From NCBI GenBank assembly GCA_003506745.1, contig DNYQ01000001.1:1-5338 (forward strand): a DNA stretch of 5,338 nt, written 5' to 3'. Origin of the DNA: Syntrophaceae bacterium (GTDB lineage Bacteria > Desulfobacterota > Syntrophia > Syntrophales > Smithellaceae). Shown here piece after piece: positions 1 through 5,338 of the stretch. Under the pieces are notes generated by a model. The model did no database searches, was not told the DNA's origin, and saw nothing but the letters and a program-made list of their open reading frames with translations. A program made the position numbers and the translations under genes. Position 1 is the first letter of the stretch, and each line of letters begins with the position of its first letter.

Positions 1-1
1 C

Positions 2-3000
2 ACCTACCCGGGATCTTCGGCCCATACCGTGGAAAACAGCGTCACCCAGCCTATCGAACAGAAGCTGACCGGTTTGGACAATTTGATCTATATGTCCGCC
101 TCCAGCGATTCGGCAGGCGCCTCCCGTCTGGAGTTGACCTTTGCTCCGGGAACAGATGTGGATATTGCCTGGTCCAAGGTACAAAACAAAGTTCAATCCG
201 CCTTGCCGAGGCTCCCTGATGTGGTTCAAGATCGGGGGGTCTCGGTCGCTAAATCCACACGGAATTACCTGATGTTTGTGAGTCTGGTTTCCGAAGACGG
301 CCGCCTGGACAACATTGATCTGGCAGACTACGCCGCAACCAATCTGGAATCGGTTCTGGCGCGAGTGCCGGGCGTGGGCGAGGTGCAGATATTCGGCGGC
401 AATTATTCTATGCGCATCTGGCTCAATCCTGACAAATTGACGGATTACCGTCTGACCGTAGCGGATGTAATCGCGGCGCTTGAATCCTACAATGTGGAGG
501 TTTCCGCCGGGCAGTTCGGCGGGACGCCGGCGGTGAAAGGCCAGCGTTTGAACGCCTCCATCGTTGTCCAGAATATGCTTTCAACACCGGAGGAGTTTGC
601 CGCCATTCCCATCCGCATTAATACCGACGGCTCTATCGTGCGCATCGCTGACGTGGGCCGCACCGAACTGGGCTCCGAGAGTTACGACATTAAGGCTCTG
701 CACAACGGAAAAGATTCCGTGGGTATCGCCATTCGTCAGGCCGCCGGCGCCAATGCCCTGGATACGGCCGATGCCGTCAAGGCTAAAATGGCCGAAATGA
801 GCCGGTTCTTCCCCGCCGGGATCAAAGTCTACTATCCGATGGACACCACACCCTTCATCAAAGTGTCCATCAAGGAAGTGGTTAAAACTCTCATCATAGC
901 GATTGTGCTGGTCTTTCTGGTCATGTGGCTTTTCCTTGGCAACTTAAGGGCCACCCTGATTCCCACGATTGCAGTGCCTGTGGTGCTTCTGGGAACTTTC
1001 GCCGTTCTGGGGTTATTCGGTTTCTCCATCAACATGCTGACGATGTTTGCCATGGTTCTGGCCATCGGTCTGCTGGTTGACGACGCCATCGTGGTGGTGG
1101 AAAATGTCGAACGTATCATGAGTGAGGAGGGTCTCCCGCCCAAAGAAGCCACGGCTAAATCCATGGAACAGATTACCAGCGCATTGATCGGCATTGGTCT
1201 GGTGCTCTCTGCCGTGTTCGGCCCCATGGCATTCTTTCCCGGTTCTACCGGCGTCATCTACCGCCAGTTCTCCATTACCATTATTTCCTCCATGCTCCTG
1301 TCGGTGGTCGTCGCCTTGATTCTGACACCGGTGCTTTGCGCATCGCTTCTCAAGCCGGTCAAGGCCGGTCATGAACCGGCGGAAAATGCCCACCCTCTTC
1401 TGCGTCCGTTTTTCCTGTGGTTTGATCGCGTATTCTTCGGACTGAGGGACCGTTATGTAGGATTGATCGGTCATTCGCTTTCCCGGAAGAAACGCTATCT
1501 TGTAGTTTTTTTGGTAATCATCGTCCTCATGGTAATCCTCTTTCTGCGCATGCCCACCGCCTACCTTCCGGATGAAGATCAGGGTTCAGTAATGGCCCAA
1601 GTGATGATGCCGACAAGCTCAACAATGGAACAGACCCTGGAGGTTTCCAAAAAAATTGGGGACTATTTTAATGAAAATGAAACAGATGCCACGGAATCTG
1701 TGTTTTCCCTCACCGGTTTCAGTTTTTCCGGACGGTCACAGAACAACGGAATGGTGTTTGCCAAGCTGAAGGACTGGGACCTTCGCGACAGGCAGGAGCT
1801 AAAAGCGCCGAACGTTGCATTCAGGGCTACGATGGCCTTTGCGAACATCCGCAACGCCCTGGTATATGCCTTCACGCCGCCGGCTGTTACCGAGCTGGGC
1901 ATGGCCAAGGGATTCGACTTTCAGTTGTTGGACCGGGGAGGCCTTGGCCACCAGGCTCTGATGGATGCGCAAAACCAGCTCCTGGGAATTATCTCTAAAG
2001 ACCCACGAGTAACCAAAGTCCGGCCCAACAGCAGGGATGATGTTCCGGAATACCGCATCGACGTGAATTGGGAAAAGGCCGGCGCTCTGGGGGTTCCCAT
2101 TGCTTCCATTAATACCACGCTTTCGGCGGCCTTCGGCAGCGCCTATATCAACGACTTCACTCAGGGCGGCCGGGTGAAAAGGGTCTATATTCAGGCGGAT
2201 GCCCCCTATCGCATGCTACCCAAGGACCTGGAAAAAATTTATGTCCGTAATACCCAGGGAAAGATGGTCCCCTTTTCTTCCTTTGCTTCCGGCCACTGGA
2301 CTTCGGGTGCTCCCCAGTTGAATCGTTTTAACGGGTTTCCTTCCATTAATATCTGGGGAGAACCGGCGCCGGGAAGGAGTACGGGAGAAGCCATGCAGGC
2401 CATGGAAGAAGCGGTTGCGCAGTTGCCCAAAGGGTTCGGTTTTGACTGGACCGGGCTTTCCTACCAGGAACGGATGTCGAGTTCCCAGGCTCCTCTGCTA
2501 TATGCATTTTCCATTTTCGTTATCTTCCTGTGCCTGGCCGCGCTCTATGAAAGTTGGGTCATTCCCATTGCCATTTTGCTGGTCCTCCCTCTGGGTGTTA
2601 TCGGCGGCGTCATCGCGTCGAGTCTGCGGGGCATGGCCAACGACGTCTATTTTCAGATTGCCCTGCTCACCACGCTGGGGCTCACCACCAAGAACGCCAT
2701 CCTGATCGTCCAGTTCGCCAAAGGGGGGCTGGAAAAGGGGATGGGACTGATCGAGGCGACCCTGGAGGGTGTGAAGCTCCGGTTTCGTCCGATCGTCATG
2801 ACCTCGCTCGCCTTCGGTTTCGGCATCCTGCCCCTGACCTTCACGACGGGCGCCGGCGCCGGCGCCCAGAACGCCATCGGAACCGGCGTGCTGGGGGGCA
2901 TGATCACCGCCACCGTCCTCGTGCTTCTTTTCGCGCCGCTCTTCTATGTATTGATCGAGAAAACCTTTGGCAGAAAGCAGAAGCAAAAATCAGACGGCAC

Positions 3001-3109
3001 AGAAGATAAAATCTCGTTTTTCACTGCGCTGAAAGAAAAGATTTTTGGCAAATGTCAAAATCGGAAATCGGTTGAGTCAGAGAAGGCGAATCCATCAGAG
3101 GTTAAATGA
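2..3109 (+). CDS. acrB: AcrB/MexB-type RND (HAE1) multidrug efflux pump, 5' end outside window
   Basis: Inner-membrane proton/drug antiporter of a tripartite efflux complex. The frame is open from the left edge. The GTG at 29 is an internal Val, because codons 2-28 read TYPGSSAHT, which matches the family just before it; about 47 N-terminal residues, including TM1, are missing. Counting from the codon at 2 (1035 residues seen), TM2-6 span about 293-451, TM7 499-518 and TM8-12 832-985, with periplasmic porter/docking domains before TM2 and between TM7 and TM8. The proton relay is intact: Asp360-Asp361 in GLLVDDAIVVVENVE (AcrB D407/D408), Lys897 (K940), Arg927 (R971) and Thr934 (T978). The pocket phenylalanines matching AcrB F610, F615, F617 and F628 are present at 568, 573, 575 and 586. 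A charged tail of about 50 residues follows TM12, longer than in AcrB. The next gene is a matching channel. The AcrB/MexB subgroup is near certain; the symbol is family-level and the substrate unknown. Confidence 0.97.
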   Translation, partial: TYPGSSAHTVENSVTQPIEQKLTGLDNLIYMSASSDSAGASRLELTFAPGTDVDIAWSKVQNKVQSALPRLPDVVQDRGVSVAKSTRNYLMFVSLVSEDGRLDNIDLADYAATNLESVLARVPGVGEVQIFGGNYSMRIWLNPDKLTDYRLTVADVIAALESYNVEVSAGQFGGTPAVKGQRLNASIVVQNMLSTPEEFAAIPIRINTDGSIVRIADVGRTELGSESYDIKALHNGKDSVGIAIRQAAGANALDTADAVKAKMAEMSRFFPAGIKVYYPMDTTPFIKVSIKEVVKTLIIAIVLVFLVMWLFLGNLRATLIPTIAVPVVLLGTFAVLGLFGFSINMLTMFAMVLAIGLLVDDAIVVVENVERIMSEEGLPPKEATAKSMEQITSALIGIGLVLSAVFGPMAFFPGSTGVIYRQFSITIISSMLLSVVVALILTPVLCASLLKPVKAGHEPAENAHPLLRPFFLWFDRVFFGLRDRYVGLIGHSLSRKKRYLVVFLVIIVLMVILFLRMPTAYLPDEDQGSVMAQVMMPTSSTMEQTLEVSKKIGDYFNENETDATESVFSLTGFSFSGRSQNNGMVFAKLKDWDLRDRQELKAPNVAFRATMAFANIRNALVYAFTPPAVTELGMAKGFDFQLLDRGGLGHQALMDAQNQLLGIISKDPRVTKVRPNSRDDVPEYRIDVNWEKAGALGVPIASINTTLSAAFGSAYINDFTQGGRVKRVYIQADAPYRMLPKDLEKIYVRNTQGKMVPFSSFASGHWTSGAPQLNRFNGFPSINIWGEPAPGRSTGEAMQAMEEAVAQLPKGFGFDWTGLSYQERMSSSQAPLLYAFSIFVIFLCLAALYESWVIPIAILLVLPLGVIGGVIASSLRGMANDVYFQIALLTTLGLTTKNAILIVQFAKGGLEKGMGLIEATLEGVKLRFRPIVMTSLAFGFGILPLTFTTGAGAGAQNAIGTGVLGGMITATVLVLLFAPLFYVLIEKTFGRKQKQKSDGTEDKISFFTALKEKIFGKCQNRKSVESEKANPSEVK
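2849..2866 (+). repeat. Three tandem GGCGCC palindromes in the pump gene
   Basis: Three adjacent copies of the self-complementary hexamer GGCGCC encode the Gly-Ala repeats of the segment TGAGAGAQNA before TM12. AcrB has the very similar TGAGSGAQNA here, so protein constraint explains most of the repeat. Confidence 0.85.
2951..3076 (+). repeat. Degenerate internal repeat in the pump's C-terminal tail
   Basis: The 16 codons at 2951-2998 (LIEKTFGRKQKQKSDG) and at 3029-3076 (LKEKIFGKCQNRKSVE) align without gaps at 8 of 16 residues and, by hand count, 28 of 48 bases. The first copy begins at the cytoplasmic end of TM12; the second lies 78 bases downstream in the tail extension. It may be an old local duplication, but lysine-rich composition makes chance similarity possible. 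Confidence 0.4.
3097..3101 (+). promoter_or_regulatory. Ribosome binding site of the OprM-like gene, inside the pump's last codons
   Basis: AGAGG lies nine bases before the ATG at 3111 and within the final codons of the RND gene. This supports 3111 over the in-frame TTG at 3045, which would add 22 basic residues ahead of the lipoprotein signal peptide. The pump's stop (3107-3109) and this start are separated by one base, so translational coupling is likely. Confidence 0.7.
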
Positions 3110-3110
3110 T

Positions 3111-4520
3111 ATGAATAGAAAATTACTTCTTCTACCGGTTGGCATCGTCTTCTTTCTGGGCAGTTGCACGATGGCTCCGGAATATAAACGCCCGGAAGCG
3201 CCGGTGCCGTCCGAATGGCCGGCCGGTCCTGCCTACCTTGAAACCAGGGCAAACAAATCAGCACAGCCAGTAGCGGAAGTGTCCTGGCGAGAGTTCATCA
3301 CCGATGCGCGCCTGCAAAAGATCATCGAAACCGCTCTCACGAACAACCGTGATTTGCGGGTGACGGCGCTGAATGTGGAAAGGGCGAAGGCGATGTACGG
3401 TATCGGACGAGCGACACTTTTACCTTCGGTCAATGCCGTCGGAAGTTTGGCTAAATCGCGTGTTCCGGCCGATCTTTCATCCACCAGAAGTACGATGACC
3501 TCCGAGCGATACGATGTCAACCTCGGCATCACGTCCTGGGAAATTGATTTCTTCGGCCGCCTCCGCAGTCTTAAAGATAAGGCCCTGGAAGAATATTTGG
3601 CCACGGATCAGGCCAGCCGCGGCGCGCAGATTATGCTGGTATCCACCGTAACACAGGCGTATCTGGCCCTGGCTGCAAACCGGGAAGCTCTCCAACTGGT
3701 GACAAAAACTCTGGAGGCTCAGGAAGCCACCTACAAAATGATCCAAAAACGTTATGACGTCGGCATGATATCCGAACTGGATCTCATGCGCGCGCAAAGC
3801 CAGGTGGAGATAGCGCGGGGAGATGTCGCCCGCTATACGCAACTGACAGCGCAAGCTGAAAACGCATTAAGTCTTCTGGTCGCCTCTCCGGTGCCACAAG
3901 AGCTTCTGCCGGCTCAACTAGCCGGCGTTAGCCCCCCCCGGGAGATATCTGCCGGCCTATCCTCCGAACTGCTCTTGCGCCGGCCGGATGTCCTGGCAGC
4001 GGAACATCAGCTCAAGGCCGCCAACGCCAATATCGGCGCTGCCCGCGCGGCTTTCTTTCCCCGGATTGCGCTGACAGCCTTCGCTGGAACCGCAAGCGCC
4101 GATCTATCAGGATTATTCAAATCCGGCTCGGGTGTCTGGACTTTTGCACCGCAGATCATGATGCCGATTTTTGACGCCCGAACATGGTTTGCATACGATG
4201 TCACCAAAATAGAAAAGGAAATTTCCGTCGCCCAGTACGAAAAAGCCATCCAATCGGCTTTTCGGGAAGTGGCTGATGCCCTTGCCGTAAAGGGCACGGT
4301 CAATCGGCAGATTGAGGCGCAGCAATCCCTGGTTGATGCTCTGGCCATCGCTTATCGTCTCTCCGAATCTCGTTATACAAAGGGTATTGACAGTTACCTC
4401 GCCGTTCTCGACGCGCAACGCTCTCTCTACAGCGCACAGCAGGGCTTAATCATGTTGCGTCTGGCTTCCATCAATAATCTCGTGACGCTCTACAAAACAC
4501 TGGGTGGAGGCGCATCCTGA
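3111..4520 (+). CDS. oprM: OprM-like outer-membrane efflux lipoprotein (RND outer membrane factor, NodT family)
   Basis: Trimeric outer-membrane channel that completes the efflux complex. The 469-residue protein starts with a lipoprotein signal peptide ending in the lipobox LGSC, with lipidated Cys19. The next residues are Thr-Met rather than Asp, consistent with outer-membrane sorting. Two outer-membrane-efflux repeats follow (about 65-262 and 283-465). Family hallmarks include SWREF (58-62), NNRDLRV (78-84), WEIDFFGRLRSL (143-154), RRPDVLAAEHQL (290-301), ANIGAARAAFFP (306-317), FREVADALA (384-392) and YLAVLDAQRSL (429-439). Leu430 and Asp434 become 412 and 416 when counted from the lipidated Cys, the numbers I recall for the periplasmic gate residues of Pseudomonas OprM. 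The protein ends just after LYKTLGGG and lacks OprM's longer C-terminal tail. It follows the pump by one base, so the two are surely co-transcribed. Resemblance to OprM from memory is very strong; the symbol denotes family, not proven orthology. Confidence 0.96.
   Translation: MNRKLLLLPVGIVFFLGSCTMAPEYKRPEAPVPSEWPAGPAYLETRANKSAQPVAEVSWREFITDARLQKIIETALTNNRDLRVTALNVERAKAMYGIGRATLLPSVNAVGSLAKSRVPADLSSTRSTMTSERYDVNLGITSWEIDFFGRLRSLKDKALEEYLATDQASRGAQIMLVSTVTQAYLALAANREALQLVTKTLEAQEATYKMIQKRYDVGMISELDLMRAQSQVEIARGDVARYTQLTAQAENALSLLVASPVPQELLPAQLAGVSPPREISAGLSSELLLRRPDVLAAEHQLKAANANIGAARAAFFPRIALTAFAGTASADLSGLFKSGSGVWTFAPQIMMPIFDARTWFAYDVTKIEKEISVAQYEKAIQSAFREVADALAVKGTVNRQIEAQQSLVDALAIAYRLSESRYTKGIDSYLAVLDAQRSLYSAQQGLIMLRLASINNLVTLYKTLGGGAS
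3932..3939 (+). repeat. C8 homopolymer tract inside the oprM-like gene
   Basis: Eight consecutive C bases encode the end of Ser274 and Pro275-Pro276 of the channel, in the linker between its two halves. A one-base slip would truncate the protein before its second half. Confidence 0.9.
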
Positions 4521-4599
4521 CAACTCAAAGAGGACACGCGAAAAATAATAAGACCCCGGAATTTGACGGCCCACAAAATGAAATGCGGATTCGGGCAAA

Positions 4600-4605
4600 G
4601 AAGGA
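4600..4605 (+). promoter_or_regulatory. Ribosome binding site of the DUF374 gene
   Basis: GAAGGA lies nine bases before the ATG at 4615. An in-frame TGA at 4579 closes the frame upstream, and no other ATG lies between, so 4615 is the natural start. Confidence 0.6.
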
Positions 4606-4614
4606 AATCTGCTC

Positions 4615-5295
4615 ATGTCTGCTTCAAAGGAAATTAAATACTTCTTATTAAATACTTGTTTTACATCCATCATCTTTTGCCTGTTGGATCTCTATACCAA
4701 GACGCTCCGCGTGAAATTTGAAGGTACAGAGAAGGTCCAGAAGCATCTGGAAAATGGAGGACGGGTCATCATTTCCAGTTGGCATCAACGATTTTTTGGC
4801 GGCTTTTTCATTCCACGGATATTTAAATGGTCGCCCTGCATCATGATCAGCCAAAGCCGGGATGGGGATTTCATTTCCAGGGTCGTCCAGCATATCGGAT
4901 GGATTCCGGTGCGGGGATCGAGCTCCCGGGGTGGCAGGGTGGCTCTTCGATTGTTGGTAGAGGGAGTCAACGAGAACCATATTGGCGGCCACATTGTAGA
5001 TGGCCCTACCGGGCCGCCCTGCGTCATTAAACCAGGCCTCATCTCATTGGCCCAGAACGCTAATGCCGTTATCTGTCCCGGCATCGTTTCTTATGGTAAT
5101 GCCTGGATATTCAACAGTTGGGATCATTTCATGGTTCCCAAACCATTCAGCAGAGTTCTTTTTCGATTCGGCGCAATCTTTACTGTGCCGGAAACAATAA
5201 ACGATGACCAGTTTGAATCACTCCGCAAAAAAATAGAAGACGAGATGATCAAAGAGTACAAGGCGGCAGATGAATCCTGGAACCGTAAAAATTAA
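4615..5295 (+). CDS. DUF374 lysophospholipid-acyltransferase-superfamily protein
   Basis: A 226-residue protein of the DUF374 branch of the LPLAT superfamily, whose members transfer acyl chains to lipid acceptors; the substrate of this branch is not known to me. The N-terminus has a hydrophobic stretch (about 9-27) that could hold it to the inner membrane. Block I reads SSWHQRFFG (54-62) with candidate catalytic His57. The DUF374 signature follows: SQSRDGDFISRVV (79-91), VRGSSSRGG (99-107), and VDGPTGPP (128-135), which matches the phosphate/acyl-acceptor block of related enzymes. Then come KPG (139-141), a conserved-looking Pro155, SWDHF (168-172) and PFSR (177-180). The C-terminus is a charged helix. 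His57 is not followed by Asp or Glu five residues on, unlike the classic HX4D motif. The gene sits 94 bp after the channel gene on the same strand, so co-transcription is possible. Family assignment is strong from motif order; an acyltransferase reaction is inferred. Confidence 0.9.
   Translation: MSASKEIKYFLLNTCFTSIIFCLLDLYTKTLRVKFEGTEKVQKHLENGGRVIISSWHQRFFGGFFIPRIFKWSPCIMISQSRDGDFISRVVQHIGWIPVRGSSSRGGRVALRLLVEGVNENHIGGHIVDGPTGPPCVIKPGLISLAQNANAVICPGIVSYGNAWIFNSWDHFMVPKPFSRVLFRFGAIFTVPETINDDQFESLRKKIEDEMIKEYKAADESWNRKN
4633..4660 (+). repeat. 14-bp tandem repeat, two copies, at the start of the DUF374 gene
   Basis: ATTAAATACTTCTT (4633-4646) is followed directly by ATTAAATACTTGTT (4647-4660), identical at 13 of 14 positions. 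The repeat lies 18 bases after the A of the start codon and is much more AT-rich than its surroundings. The unit length is not a multiple of three, so gain or loss of one copy would shift the frame. Confidence 0.9.
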
Positions 5296-5338
5296 TGGAA
5301 ATACCAACAGAACAAAAAGAGCCCCTTTGCATTCACAC
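5295..5338 (+). CDS. Possible start of a next gene, cut by the window edge
   Basis: ATG at 5295-5297 shares one base with the TAA stop of the preceding gene (TAATG), a common arrangement in operons. The frame stays open to the window edge and reads MEIPTEQKEPLCIH. No clear Shine-Dalgarno sequence precedes it, and 14 codons are too few to identify a family. The other two forward frames are also open over this stretch, so it could be spacer. Confidence 0.3.
   Translation, partial: MEIPTEQKEPLCIH

Noticed and set aside
29..31. GTG as the start codon of the RND gene
   Set aside because: The frame is open to the window edge and upstream codons (TYPGSSAHT) match the family, so this Val is internal (AcrB position 57).
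832..1474. Long open frames on the - strand opposite the pump gene (also at 2498-2986 and 3477-3854)
   Set aside because: They have low-complexity or unrecognisable translations and lie opposite strongly conserved coding sequence; they are antisense shadows.
3045..3110. TTG at 3045 as start of the OprM-like protein
   Set aside because: It would put 22 basic residues ahead of a clean lipoprotein signal peptide and overlap the pump by 65 bases; ATG 3111 has a well-placed AGAGG.
4517..4549. Possible promoter for the DUF374 gene: CTGACA (4517-4522) and AATAAT (4544-4549)
   Set aside because: Each box matches the consensus at five of six positions, but the spacing of 21 bases is too long for a sigma-70 promoter.
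4563..4592. TTGACG at 4563 as a -35 box
   Set aside because: No -10-like hexamer occurs 15-18 bases downstream; the bases there are GC-rich.
4554..4595. Terminator between the channel and DUF374 genes
   Set aside because: The best pairing (CCGGAAT with ATTCGG) is short, has a bulge and a loop of about 30 bases, and no T-tract follows.
5313..5330. Terminator-like AAAG...CTTT after the DUF374 gene
   Set aside because: Only a 4-bp stem and no T run; insufficient for an intrinsic terminator.
1..5338. CRISPR arrays, tRNA or rRNA genes, insertion sequences, attachment sites
   Set aside because: No spaced repeats, tRNA-like cloverleaf, transposase or terminal inverted repeats were seen; nearly all the window is ordinary coding sequence.

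Overview
This window comes from a Gram-negative (diderm) bacterium. It carries the 3' part of a resistance-nodulation-division (RND) efflux operon, followed by a gene for a membrane-associated acyltransferase-like protein. Outer-membrane efflux lipoproteins and HAE1-type RND pumps only make sense in a two-membrane envelope. Moderate GC content and a DUF374-type acyltransferase beside an AcrB/OprM pair would fit a Desulfobacterota (deltaproteobacterial) lineage, but that placement is an inference. All genes are on the + strand, and I found no convincing gene on the - strand.

Layout. Positions 2-3109 hold an AcrB/MexB-like inner-membrane pump that has lost its first ~47 codons to the left window edge. 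One base later, 3111-4520 holds an OprM-like outer-membrane lipoprotein channel. After a 94-bp gap with no clear terminator or promoter, 4615-5295 holds a DUF374 lysophospholipid-acyltransferase-superfamily protein. A possible further gene starts at 5295, overlapping the previous stop codon by one base (TAATG), and leaves the window.

How they work together. The RND protein binds drugs, detergents or lipophilic toxins in its periplasmic porter domain and exports them using proton import through an intramembrane Asp-Asp/Lys/Arg/Thr relay. The OprM-like channel carries them across the outer membrane. The periplasmic adaptor (AcrA/MexA-like), and any regulator, are probably upstream of the window. 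The acyltransferase-like protein may act on envelope lipids. Its link to the pump is only same-strand neighbourhood.

Hunt result. I see no new multi-gene system. The points worth a second look are: a 14-bp near-perfect tandem repeat at the start of the acyltransferase gene, whose unit length is not a multiple of three; a degenerate internal repeat in an unusually long charged tail of the RND pump; a sharp rise in third-position GC near the 3' end of the pump gene; a C8 tract in the channel gene; and an acyltransferase without the acidic residue of the usual HX4D motif.
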